From the NCBI RefSeq assembly GCF_010998615.1, contig NZ_JAAEAH010000006.1, positions 62,001 to 126,000 on the forward strand: 64,000 nucleotides of DNA, in the 5' to 3' direction. The DNA comes from Myxococcus sp. CA023 (GTDB taxonomy: Bacteria > Myxococcota > Myxococcia > Myxococcales > Myxococcaceae). This document shows positions 17,904 through 26,091 of this stretch, in pieces; positions within the stretch are counted from its first letter, which is position 1; each line of letters starts with the position of its first letter. Both the position numbers and the translations under genes were made by a program. The notes below the pieces were generated by a model. It did not search any database. It saw only the letters and a list, made by a program, of their open reading frames with translations, and was not told the origin of the DNA.

Positions 17904-19045
17904 GCCCGCGTCCGGTGAAGCTGGCCGCGCTGGCGCTGCTGCTCCTGCTGCCCCTGGTGGCGGGCGCGGCGCCCAAGCAGCTCGTCCTCCTCTTCACCGG
18001 AGACAATGGGGGCGAAGTCGCCCCCTGTGGTTGAAGGCACAACCCATCTGGCGGTCTGGCCAGACGAAAAGTCGCGATTGAGAAGGAGCGCAAGCAGGGC
18101 ACGCCCGTGCTGGTGCTGGACGCCGGCAATGCGCTCTTCAAGAGCCGGGACAGCGCGCAGGCCCCGGATGCCCGGGCGCGCGCGGAGCTCGTGCTGTCGC
18201 AGATGGACGCGCAGGGCACCGCGGCCATGGCCGTGGGCGCGCGCGACCTCGGGTTCGGCGTGGGCTTTCTCCGGAAGCAGACGCGGCAGGCGAAGCTGAA
18301 GCTCCTGTCGGCGAACCTCGCGGACGCGCAGGGCAAGTTGCTGTTCCCCGCCTCGCTAGTGACGACGGTGGGCGGCGTGAAGGTGGGCGTGGTGGGCGTC
18401 TCTCCCGCCATGGCGAAACCCATGCCGGTGGGGCTGGCCGTTCCGGGTCAGGCCCAGGAGCAGGTGCAGGGCCTGCCGGTGCAGCCCGCCGTGGCCGCCG
18501 AGACGAAGCGCCTGCGTGAGAAATCGAAGGTGGACCTGGTGGTGGTGCTCGCGGCGGTGCCCCACGCGGAGGCGCTACAGCTGGCCGACCAGGTGGAGGG
18601 CGTGGACTTCGTGGTGCAGTCCCACGAGGGCCGGGGGCAGGGCATCGCCCAGCGGCAGGCCCTGGCCACGGTGATTCCCTCCGGGGCTCGGGGCCGCGAG
18701 CTGGCGAAGCTGGTGCTCCAGTTGGAGGGGACGGGCCGCTTCGCCGACGCCTCCCTGCAGGAGCGCACGCGGCAGCAACTGCGCCTGCTCGAAGGCAACC
18801 TCACCCGGGCGAAGGCGCGGCTCGCGGGGACCCAGGACCCGGCGGAGAAGCGGCCCCTGGAGGCGACGATTGCCCGCCTGGAAGCCTCGCGGGCGGCCTA
18901 CCAGAAGGAGCTGGCCGGCGGCGCAACGGACGCCGGGCGCACGCATCTGTTGTCGTACATCCAGCTTGGCAGTGACGTCCCGGCGGATCCGGTCGTCCAG
19001 AAATGGGTGGAACGCGTCGAGCCCCCCGGCTCGGCGGCCCATTGA
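17900..19045 (+). CDS. UshA-like candidate selenoprotein with in-frame UGA (Sec45)
   Basis: The gene reads as one frame of 381 residues from a GTG at 17900 if the UGA at 18032-18034 (codon 45) is decoded as selenocysteine. A signal peptide covers residues 1-23. Around the UGA the protein reads DNGGEVAPCG-Sec-RHNPSGGLARRK. Relatives known to me have Cys at that position in a CGC motif. The remainder follows the UshA/5'-nucleotidase metallophosphatase scaffold (VLVLDAGNALF, AVGARDLGFG, VDFVVQSHEGRG), but the metal-binding DxH, GNHE and GHxH motifs are largely altered, so hydrolase activity is doubtful. The frame continues open for 337 codons with normal codon usage, and a SECIS-like hairpin follows the UGA. 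A nonsense mutation or sequencing error (TGC to TGA) is the alternative. Confidence 0.75.
18032..18064 (+). promoter_or_regulatory. UGA codon and bacterial SECIS-like hairpin
   Basis: UGA lies at 18032-18034. A six-base-pair stem, TCTGGC (18047-18052) with GCCAGA (18059-18064), closes a six-base loop GGTCTG. The GGUCU of the loop begins 19 bases after the UGA. From memory this is the same loop sequence and the same spacing as in the E. coli fdhF SECIS, where the loop G and U contact SelB. Confidence 0.75.
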
Positions 19046-19156
19046 GCCGTGCTGGCCTTGTGAAGCGGTCCAAGCGCCATTATAAGCGCCGACCATCCCT
19101 CAGCGCCGGACCTCCCACCCGTCAGCGGGTGGGGGCAAGGCATACTGGAGCGTGCC

Positions 19157-19378
19157 ATGAAGTCTGAAATCCATCCCGTCTACCCGCCGTCCCGCGTGAC
19201 CTGCATGTGCGGCAACGTCGTGGAGACGAAGTCCACCCGCGGCTCGTTCTCGGTGGAAATCTGCTCGAACTGCCACCCCTTCTTCACGGGCAAGTACAAG
19301 CTCGTGGACACGGCCGGCCGCATCGACCGCTTCCGCAAGAAGTACGGCGCGTCGCCGACCTCCGCCAAGAAGGCGTAG
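19157..19378 (+). CDS. rpmE: Ribosomal protein L31
   Basis: The 73-residue protein is 50S subunit protein L31 of the zinc-binding type. It begins [20 protein letters not shown]. The zinc ligands are in CMCG (CxC) and CSNCHPF (CxxC), and the family motif [20 protein letters not shown] is present. A GGAG ribosome site precedes the ATG. Presence of all four cysteines marks the zinc-containing form as opposed to the zinc-independent paralogue. Confidence 0.97.
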   Translation: MKSEIHPVYPPSRVTCMCGNVVETKSTRGSFSVEICSNCHPFFTGKYKLVDTAGRIDRFRKKYGASPTSAKKA

Positions 19379-19381
19379 GCC

Positions 19382-19405
19382 GCGGGGGCCACACTCGGGC
19401 CCCGC
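19382..19405 (+). terminator. Candidate terminator hairpin after rpmE
   Basis: Just after the rpmE stop, GCGGGG pairs with CCCCGC, extended by two inner pairs past one mismatch, around the loop ACACTC. There is no uridine tract, as is common in this GC-rich genome. Confidence 0.4.
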
Positions 19406-19487
19406 CACAGTCCAGGCAGTACCCGTCGAGCAGGGTGTCGGAGGGCCTCCACGAGAGGCGCTCCCGCCCTGCTCGCGGCGCTTCTAC

Positions 19488-19526
19488 GGCCTGAATCACC
19501 CGTCAAGTTTCAGGGTGCTACAGGCC
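19488..19526 (+). promoter_or_regulatory. Two-part hairpin upstream of the DNA methyltransferase gene
   Basis: GGCCTG (19488-19493) pairs with CAGGCC (19521-19526), and inside it CACCC (19497-19501) pairs with GGGTG (19513-19517). Symmetric three-base internal loops (AAT and CTA) lie between them, with an 11-base apical loop. It ends 72 bases before the methyltransferase ATG. It may be a terminator or a leader structure; there is no U-tract. Confidence 0.35.
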
Positions 19527-19598
19527 AGAAATTAGACGTAGCACCGAAGCGACCGCACAGTCCGCCGCGTCCACGACGAAGAGTCCGACGGAGGCGAG

Positions 19599-20483
19599 AT
19601 GTCCGCGCATGCTGCAGCAGCCCCTTCCCTGAAAGTCGTCCGCCGTTCGCTCAACGAGAGCGTCTACGCGAAAGGGGAGGCCTATACGCTGCTGCACGGC
19701 GACAGCCTGGAGCTGATGTCGCAGTTCGAGCCCCAGACGTTCGACATGATTTTCGCCGACCCGCCGTACTTCCTCTCCAACGGCGGCTTCACCTGCAAGG
19801 GCGGCAAGCGCGCCTCGGTGGCCAAGGGCGGCTGGGACGTGTCGCGCGGCGTGGAGGAGGACCACAAGTTCACCACTGAGTGGCTCGCGGCCTGCCAGCG
19901 CTTGCTCAAGCCCACCGGCACGTTGTGGGTGAGCGGCACCCAGCACGTCATCTTCAACGTCGGCTTCGCGATGCAGAAGCTCGGCTACAAGCTGCTCAAC
20001 ACCGTCACCTGGTTCAAGCCCAACGCGAGCCCCAACCTGGCGTGCCGCTACTTCACGCACTCCACGGAGCTGCTCATCTGGGCCTCGCCGAAGTCCGGCG
20101 GCAAGCTGCAGCACACGTTCAACTACGCGCGCATGAAGGCGGAGAACGGCGGCAAGCAGATGCGCGACGCGTGGGTGCTGCCGCCCTCCGGTGACGCCGA
20201 GCTGACCGCGGACGGCGAGGGCCGGCTGTGGACGCTCACCGTCCCGCGCGGTGGCGAGGAGAAGGCCTTCGGCAGCCACCCCACGCAGAAGCCGGTGGCG
20301 CTGCTGGAGCGCATCCTGGAGGCGAGCTGCCCCCCGGACGCGCTGGTGCTGGACCCCTTCAACGGCAGCGGCACCTCGGGTGTGGCGGCCCTCAAGCTGG
20401 GCCACCGTTACGTGGGCATCGACATGGACGAGAAGTACCTCGCCCTGTCGGAGAAGCGCCTGAACGCGGCGGCCTCGAAGTAG
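19599..20483 (+). CDS. Orphan DpnA/M2.DpnII-type adenine-N6 DNA methyltransferase
   Basis: The 294-residue DNA methyltransferase has the beta-class order: catalytic motif IV DPPYFLSNGGFTCKGGKR near residue 50, and the SAM-binding motif I LDPFNGSGTSGVAALKLGHRYVGID near the C-terminus. The extended catalytic motif with SNGG and SVAKGGWD strongly resembles DpnA-like enzymes, which methylate adenine in GATC, including single-stranded DNA. No restriction endonuclease gene is adjacent, so this is a solitary methyltransferase with a possible role in regulation, repair or protection during DNA uptake. The recognition sequence is inferred from family resemblance only. The ATG is at 19599. Confidence 0.85.
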   Translation: MSAHAAAAPSLKVVRRSLNESVYAKGEAYTLLHGDSLELMSQFEPQTFDMIFADPPYFLSNGGFTCKGGKRASVAKGGWDVSRGVEEDHKFTTEWLAACQRLLKPTGTLWVSGTQHVIFNVGFAMQKLGYKLLNTVTWFKPNASPNLACRYFTHSTELLIWASPKSGGKLQHTFNYARMKAENGGKQMRDAWVLPPSGDAELTADGEGRLWTLTVPRGGEEKAFGSHPTQKPVALLERILEASCPPDALVLDPFNGSGTSGVAALKLGHRYVGIDMDEKYLALSEKRLNAAASK

Positions 20484-20504
20484 TCCCGTCCTGCTCGCGC
20501 GTCC

Positions 20505-22259
20505 TCAGGCGCGCGAAAGGATGAGCTCCACGCCCTGACGGGCGATGGGGTGGTAGCGCTCCCCGTGCCTCTTGAAGAGCTCGCGCGCCAGACTCCGGTG
20601 CGCGTGCGACGCGGAGAGCACCCCGTACAGCGGCTTGAGGTACTTCATCCGGCCCACCTCGCCGAGGAACGTCTCGGTGCGAGCCACGGCCGGCTCCCAG
20701 CCCGCGCGCAGCGCCGACACCAGCCACGCCACCAGCACCTCCGAGTTGCGGCTCTGGGTGAGGCTGAAGCGCGCGTCGAGCTGCTGGAAGACGTCTCGCG
20801 GCGTCTCCTGGGGCAGTGACTCCAGGTAGAGCTGCCACTCGGCCGGCGTCCAATCCTTCGCCTGCTCCGGCGTGGGCACCTTGCCTCGGAGCGCGTCCAT
20901 GGTTTCCAGCCGCAGCGAGCGCGGTGACGGCGCCCCCGGGGGCACGCCGGGCCGGTGCAGGTACGCCTCCGCGTCCACCTTCGTCAGCACCCCGGGCAGC
21001 TCCTTCTCCGCGAAGGCGACGAACTCCTCGGTGGTGAGCGCGCGGAAGCGGTAGGTGGCCAGGTAGCGGCGGAGGAACTCGTCGAAGGCGGGCCGCCCGG
21101 CCGCGTCCTCCATGGCGCGCAGCAGCAGGTAGCCCTTCTCGTAGGGAATCTGGGAGAAGGCCTCGTCCGGGTCCACGCCGGCCAGGTGGGTGCGCAGCGA
21201 CGTCAGCTGGGGGTGCGCGCGGAAGTGCTGCAGCGCGGAGTCCAGCGCGCGGCGGCCCAGCGCGCCGTGCAGCGCCGACACTTCCGGACCGGCCAGGGCC
21301 TCCAGGATGCGGCGCTCGGCGAAGACGGTGAAGCCTTCGTTGAGCCAGAAGTGCTCCGCGGAGGCGTTCGTCACCAGGTTGCCCGTCCACGAGTGCGCCA
21401 GCTCGTGCGCCACCACGTTGACCAGGCTCTTGTCTCCGGTGATGAGCGTGGGCGTGAGGAACGTCAGGCGTGGGTTCTCCATGCCGCCGTAGGGGAACGA
21501 GGGCGGCATGGTGAGCAGGTCGAACCGCTCCCAGTCATAGGGCCCGAAGAGCGACTCGGCGGCGCGCAGCATGTCGTCCACGCCGGAGAACTCCTCCGCC
21601 GCGTCCTCCAGCAGCTCCGGCTCCGCCCACACGCGCGAGCGCGGCCCCAGCTCCTTCGGCGCCAGGCTGCCCACCGCGAAGGCCAGCAGGTACGGCGGCA
21701 CCGGCTGGGGCATCTCGTAGTGCTCCTCCGCCTCCACGCCGTGCTCCTCGCGCCGCAGGAAGCTGGCGGCCATGACGGCCTTGAGCGCCTTGGGGATCCG
21801 CAGCGACGCGGTGTAGCGGATGCGGATGCGCGGCGTGTCCTGGAGCGGCACCACGCTTCGGGCGTGGATGGCCTGGCACTGGCTATAGAGGAAGGGGTGG
21901 TGCCCCCCGGCTGTCTGGGAGGGCGTCAGCCACTGGAGCGCGCTGGCGTGCGGCGCCGTGCGGTAGCGCACGGTGAATTGCCGCAGCCCCACCGGCAGCT
22001 CGATGCGCAGCCGGCTGCCCAGAATCGGCTCGGAAGGGGAGAGGATGTAGGGCAAGGGGCGACCCGCGGCGTCGACGACGTCTCGGATTTCCAAATCCCG
22101 GGTATCCAGGTCCAGCGGCCCGGCCGAGGCTTCCTTGAGGGTGTGGGTGACCTCCGCGTGCAGCCGCTGCGTCTTGAAATCGACGCGGGCCCTCCAGTCC
22201 AGGGTTTCCGTCTCAGGCTGCGTGCTGTCGTTGTACGAGTGCGGGTCGAGGCGAGCCAT
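20505..22259 (-). CDS. M1-family zinc aminopeptidase
   Basis: The 584-residue metallopeptidase of the aminopeptidase N / leukotriene A4 hydrolase family releases N-terminal residues from peptides. The exopeptidase motif GGMEN is at residues 258-262. The zinc site HELAH is at 285-289, with the third ligand Glu further on in HFWLNEGF. An N-terminal beta-rich domain and a C-terminal helical domain flank the catalytic core. There is no signal peptide, so it should be cytoplasmic. It is divergent from the beta-oxidation operon, with 127 bases between the two ATGs. Confidence 0.92.
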   Translation of the reverse strand: MARLDPHSYNDSTQPETETLDWRARVDFKTQRLHAEVTHTLKEASAGPLDLDTRDLEIRDVVDAAGRPLPYILSPSEPILGSRLRIELPVGLRQFTVRYRTAPHASALQWLTPSQTAGGHHPFLYSQCQAIHARSVVPLQDTPRIRIRYTASLRIPKALKAVMAASFLRREEHGVEAEEHYEMPQPVPPYLLAFAVGSLAPKELGPRSRVWAEPELLEDAAEEFSGVDDMLRAAESLFGPYDWERFDLLTMPPSFPYGGMENPRLTFLTPTLITGDKSLVNVVAHELAHSWTGNLVTNASAEHFWLNEGFTVFAERRILEALAGPEVSALHGALGRRALDSALQHFRAHPQLTSLRTHLAGVDPDEAFSQIPYEKGYLLLRAMEDAAGRPAFDEFLRRYLATYRFRALTTEEFVAFAEKELPGVLTKVDAEAYLHRPGVPPGAPSPRSLRLETMDALRGKVPTPEQAKDWTPAEWQLYLESLPQETPRDVFQQLDARFSLTQSRNSEVLVAWLVSALRAGWEPAVARTETFLGEVGRMKYLKPLYGVLSASHAHRSLARELFKRHGERYHPIARQGVELILSRA

Positions 22260-22317
22260 GGAGGGCCGGTATCTAGTCGGCTTGTCCTCTGGTGGCGAGT
22301 GTCCTGGCCGTCCGAAC

Positions 22318-22339
22318 CGATTGACTTTCGGGTCAATCG
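22318..22339. promoter_or_regulatory. Perfect palindrome in the aminopeptidase/beta-oxidation divergent region
   Basis: CGATTGAC (22318-22325) and GTCAATCG (22332-22339) form a perfect eight-base inverted repeat around six bases. It contains a TTGACT -35-like hexamer, with TACATT 15 bases downstream. It ends 47 bases before the beta-oxidation start codon. This is the size and placement of a TetR- or FadR-type operator. The binding protein is not encoded next to it. Confidence 0.55.
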
Positions 22340-22386
22340 CCTACATTTGTGCAATCCCCTCCTTCCCAACAGGGAGCCTTTTCCAC

Positions 22387-24765
22387 ATGACGACGCGGAT
22401 CCGCAAAGTGGCTGTGCTGGGCGCCGGAGTAATGGGCAGCGGCATCGCCGCGCACCTGGCCAACTCGGGCGTGCGTGCGCTCCTCCTGGACATCGTTCCG
22501 CCCAAGGCCGCGCCGGGCGAGGACACCTCCTCGAAGGCGTTTCGCAACAAGTTCGCCCAGGGCGCGCTGGCCAACCTGCGCAAGCAGAAGCCGAGCCCCA
22601 TCGTCTCCGGTGAGGTCTTCACCAACATCGAGGTAGGCAACTTCGAGGACGACCTGCACCGCATCGCCGAGTGCGACTGGGTGGTGGAGGTGGTGAAGGA
22701 GGACCTGAAGATCAAGCAGGACCTGTTCGCCAAGGTGGAGAAGCTCATCCGCCCGGGCACCATCGTGTCGTCCAACACCTCCGGCATGTCGATTGTGGGG
22801 ATGACCGAGGGCCGCGGCGCGGAGTTCAAGAAGAACTTCCTCGTCACGCACTTCTTCAACCCCGTCCGCTACATGAAGCTGCTGGAGCTGGTGGCCGGCA
22901 AGGAGACTGCCCCGGAGGTGCTCAAGACGCTGCACCGCTTTGGCGAAGAGGTGCTGGGCAAGGGCATCGTCTACGGCAAGGACACCACCAACTTCATCGC
23001 GAACCGCATTGGCGTGTACGGGATGATGCGGACCATCGCCGCCATGGACAAGGCGGAGCTATCCATCGAAGAGGTGGACAAGATTTTCGGCCCGGCCATG
23101 GGCCGTCCCAAGTCCGCCGTCTTCCGCACCGCGGACATCGTGGGCCTGGACACGTTCACCCACGTGGCGAAGAACTGTTACGACACGCTGACGCACGACG
23201 AAGAGCGTGACGTGTTCGCCAGCCCCGCCTTCCTCCAGAAGATGGTGGAGAAGGGCATGCTGGGCGACAAGAGCGGCGGCGGCTTCTACAAGAAGCAGGG
23301 CAAGGACATCCTCGCGCTCGACCTGAAGACGCTGGAGTACCGGCCGCAGGCGAAGGTGCGCTACGAGTCGCTGGGCGCCGCGCGGGACATCGAGGACGTG
23401 CGCGAGCGCGTGGCCTCGGTGATGAACGCCGAGGACAAGGCGGCGAAGTTCGCCGAGGGCGTCACCCTGGACGTGCTGGCCTACACCAGCCGCCGCATCC
23501 CGGAGATCGCCGACGACGTGGTCAACGTGGACCGCGGCGTGCGCTGGGGCTTCGGTTGGGATTTGGGGCCCTTCGAGGTCTGGGACGCCTACGGCGTGAA
23601 GAAGGGCGTGGAGCGGATGAAGGCCCTGGGCCTGAAGCCGGCCGCGTGGGTGGAGGAGATGCTGGCCGCGGGCCGCGCGTCCTTCTACGGCGTGGAGAAC
23701 GGCAAGGACACGTACTGGGACATCCCCACGAAGTCCGTGAAGGTGGTGCCGGAGAACGCCCGCACGCAGCGCGTGGAGTACCTCAAGCGCGGCAACAAGA
23801 AGATCGCCGGCAACGACGGGGCCACGCTGTGGGACATGGGCGACGGCGCGACGCTGCTCGAGTTCCACACGAAGATGAACTCCATCGATGACCAGATCAT
23901 CGAGATGATGAACACCGCGCTGGACGAGACAGAGAAGAACCACAAGGGCCTCGTCATCGGTAACGACGGCTCCAACTTCTCCGCAGGCGCGAACATCGTG
24001 GCGCTGCTGTGGGCGGCCAAGAGCGGCGAGTTCGAGTCCATCCGCAAGCTGGTGACGGGCTTCCAGGCAGTCAATCAGCGCATGCGCTACAGCCCGGTGC
24101 CGGTGGTGACGGCGCCCTTCAACCTCACGCTCGGCGGCGGCGCCGAGGTGACGATGGGCGGCAACGCCATCCAGGCCAGCGCCGAGCTGTACATGGGCCT
24201 GGTGGAAGTGGGCGTGGGCCTCATCCCGGGCGGCGGCGGCAACATGCAGCTGCTGCGCAACGTGTACGGCCCGTTCGGCACGGACAAGGACTTCGACTTC
24301 TTCCCCTTCCTGAAGAAGATCTTCCTCACCATCGGCATGGCGAAGGTCGCCACCAGCGCCGAGGAGGCCCGTGAGGCGGGCTTCCTGACGCAGGCGGATG
24401 GCATCAGCGCCAACCGGGACTTCCTGTTGTCCGACGCGAAGGCCCGCGTGCTGGGCATGGCGGACGCCGGCTTCAAGGCGCCCCGTCCCACGCGCTTCCG
24501 CCTGCCGGGCACCAGCGGCGCGGCCACCATCGACATGATGCTCTACGACATGGAGCTCAACGGCCAGGTGAGCGCGCACGACCGGAAGATCGCCCAGAAG
24601 CTGGCGAAGGTGCTGACGGGTGGCAACACCAGCCCGTCGCTGCTCGTGACGGAAGAGCGCTTGCTGGAGCTGGAGGCGGAGGCCTTCCTGAGCCTGTGCG
24701 GCGAGGAGAAGACCCAGGACCGCCTGCAGCACATGATCGAGAAGGGCAAGCCGCTGCGGAACTGA
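22387..24765 (+). CDS. FadN-like 3-hydroxyacyl-CoA dehydrogenase / enoyl-CoA hydratase
   Basis: The 792-residue bifunctional enzyme carries out the middle two steps of fatty acid beta-oxidation. The N-terminal half is the NAD-binding dehydrogenase: Rossmann motif VAVLGAGVMGSGIAAHLA at residues 8-25, then HFFNPVRYMKLLELV. The C-terminal half is the crotonase domain, with an oxyanion-hole region NDGSNFSAGANIVALL and LGGGAEVTMGGNAI. The order (dehydrogenase first) is that of Bacillus FadN, the reverse of E. coli FadB. The ATG at 22387 is chosen because it starts the Rossmann fold correctly. A thiolase gene follows after 79 bases, in the same operon. Confidence 0.93.
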   Translation: MTTRIRKVAVLGAGVMGSGIAAHLANSGVRALLLDIVPPKAAPGEDTSSKAFRNKFAQGALANLRKQKPSPIVSGEVFTNIEVGNFEDDLHRIAECDWVVEVVKEDLKIKQDLFAKVEKLIRPGTIVSSNTSGMSIVGMTEGRGAEFKKNFLVTHFFNPVRYMKLLELVAGKETAPEVLKTLHRFGEEVLGKGIVYGKDTTNFIANRIGVYGMMRTIAAMDKAELSIEEVDKIFGPAMGRPKSAVFRTADIVGLDTFTHVAKNCYDTLTHDEERDVFASPAFLQKMVEKGMLGDKSGGGFYKKQGKDILALDLKTLEYRPQAKVRYESLGAARDIEDVRERVASVMNAEDKAAKFAEGVTLDVLAYTSRRIPEIADDVVNVDRGVRWGFGWDLGPFEVWDAYGVKKGVERMKALGLKPAAWVEEMLAAGRASFYGVENGKDTYWDIPTKSVKVVPENARTQRVEYLKRGNKKIAGNDGATLWDMGDGATLLEFHTKMNSIDDQIIEMMNTALDETEKNHKGLVIGNDGSNFSAGANIVALLWAAKSGEFESIRKLVTGFQAVNQRMRYSPVPVVTAPFNLTLGGGAEVTMGGNAIQASAELYMGLVEVGVGLIPGGGGNMQLLRNVYGPFGTDKDFDFFPFLKKIFLTIGMAKVATSAEEAREAGFLTQADGISANRDFLLSDAKARVLGMADAGFKAPRPTRFRLPGTSGAATIDMMLYDMELNGQVSAHDRKIAQKLAKVLTGGNTSPSLLVTEERLLELEAEAFLSLCGEEKTQDRLQHMIEKGKPLRN

Positions 24766-24844
24766 CGGCCGGCCAGTATCCATAGGCTACTGAACCTGAG
24801 ATTCGCTGAATGCCCGGGTGCCCCCCGGGCAAGGAGACATCAAA

Positions 24845-26017
24845 ATGGCTGGTCGAGTCGTGATTGCCAGCGCGGTCCGCACGCCCTTCACCCGCGCGCA
24901 CAAGGGAGAGTTCAAGGACACCCGGCCGGATACCCTGGCCGCTGTCGCCATCAAGGAGGCCGTTGCCCAGGTCCCTGGCCTGAAGCCGGAGGACATCGGT
25001 GACGTCGTCCTGGGCTGTGCCATGCCGGAGGCCGAGCAGGGCATGAACGTGGCCCGCGTGGCCACGCTGCTGGCGGGCCTGCCCGTCACGGTGCCCGCGA
25101 TGACCATCAACCGGTTCTGTTCCTCCGGTTCGCAGGCCATCGCCCAGGTGGCCCAGGCCATCCAGGCGGGGATGTACGACGTGGGCATCGGCGGTGGCAC
25201 CGAGTCCATGACGATGGTCCCCATGGGCGGCAACAAGGCGAGCGCCAACCCCGAGGCCATGGAGCGTCTGCCGGAGATCTACACCTCCATGGGCGCCACG
25301 GCGGAGAACATCGCGTCGCGCTACGGCGTGTCGCGTGAGGACTCGGACAAGTTCGCCGCCGAGAGCCAGCGCCGTGCCGCCACCGCGCGCGAGCAGGGCA
25401 AGTTCAAGGAGGAGATCGTCCCCGTCACCACGACGTACTACGACGACGACGGCGTGGCGCAGAACGTCACCGTCACGGTGGACACCATCCTCCGCCCGGA
25501 GACCACGCAGGAGGGCCTGGCCAAGCTGCGCCCGGCCTTCAACCCCAAGGGCGTGGTGACGGCCGGTAACGCGTCGCCGCTGACGGACGGCGCCGCCGCC
25601 GCGGTGGTGATGAGCGAGGCCAAGGCGAAGGAGCTGGGCGTCAAGCCGCTGGGCTACTTCATCGACGCCGCGGTGGCGGGCGTGCCCCCGGAAATCATGG
25701 GCATCGGCCCGGTTCCCGCGGTCCGCAAGCTGCTGGAGAAGAACAAGCTCAAGGTCGAGGACATCGACGTCTTCGAGCTGAACGAGGCCTTCGGGGCGCA
25801 GGCGCTGTACTGCGTGCGTGAGCTGGGCATCCCCGCCGACAAGGTGAACCCCAACGGCGGCGCCATCGCCCTGGGTCACCCGCTGGGCGTCTCCGGCGCG
25901 CGCATGGTGGCCACCATCCTGCGCGAGCTGAAGCGCCGCAACGGCCGCTACGGCGTCGTCTCCATGTGTATCGGCGGCGGCATGGGCTTCGCCGCCCTCA
26001 TCGAGGCGCCCAAGTAG
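24845..26017 (+). CDS. fadA: Acetyl-CoA C-acyltransferase (3-ketoacyl-CoA thiolase)
   Basis: The 390-residue thiolase performs the last step of beta-oxidation, splitting 3-ketoacyl-CoA with CoA. The nucleophilic Cys lies in [15 protein letters not shown], the active-site His in [19 protein letters not shown], and the second Cys in [15 protein letters not shown]. The ATG at 24845 has a strong ribosome site (AAGGAG). It completes a two-gene degradative module with the upstream FadN-like enzyme. In myxobacteria beta-oxidation also matters in development, when lipid bodies are consumed. That last point is general knowledge and not evidence from this sequence. Confidence 0.94.
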   Translation: MAGRVVIASAVRTPFTRAHKGEFKDTRPDTLAAVAIKEAVAQVPGLKPEDIGDVVLGCAMPEAEQGMNVARVATLLAGLPVTVPAMTINRFCSSGSQAIAQVAQAIQAGMYDVGIGGGTESMTMVPMGGNKASANPEAMERLPEIYTSMGATAENIASRYGVSREDSDKFAAESQRRAATAREQGKFKEEIVPVTTTYYDDDGVAQNVTVTVDTILRPETTQEGLAKLRPAFNPKGVVTAGNASPLTDGAAAAVVMSEAKAKELGVKPLGYFIDAAVAGVPPEIMGIGPVPAVRKLLEKNKLKVEDIDVFELNEAFGAQALYCVRELGIPADKVNPNGGAIALGHPLGVSGARMVATILRELKRRNGRYGVVSMCIGGGMGFAALIEAPK

Positions 26018-26050
26018 TCACCGCTTCGACGTGAGCCACTGATTCAAGCG

Positions 26051-26078
26051 CGGGCCTCGGGGGAAACCCCGGGGCCCG
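26051..26078. terminator. Strong hairpin terminator between convergent fadA and mutS-like genes
   Basis: CGGGCCTCGGGG pairs with CCCCGGGGCCCG (one G-U pair) around a GAAA tetraloop, giving a 12-base-pair stem. It lies between the two convergent genes and is followed by a T-containing stretch (TGTCGTTTC), so it could terminate both transcripts. Confidence 0.7.
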
Positions 26079-26091
26079 TGTCGTTTCGGGC

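Noticed and set aside
17660..18034. A separate small gene ending at the UGA at 18034
   Set aside because: The open frame begins inside the previous gene. Its meaningful part is only the signal peptide and first motif of the next protein, which continues in the same frame beyond the UGA. Treating the UGA as selenocysteine explains both pieces.
18107..19045. A shorter gene starting downstream of the UGA
   Set aside because: It would lose the signal peptide and the conserved GGLARRK motif, which lie in frame directly on both sides of the UGA.
19428..19478. Long-range pairing of CGAGCAGGG with CCCTGCTCG downstream of rpmE
   Set aside because: Only nine pairs enclosing about 30 unpaired bases in a very GC-rich region; such matches are expected by chance, so no RNA gene was called.
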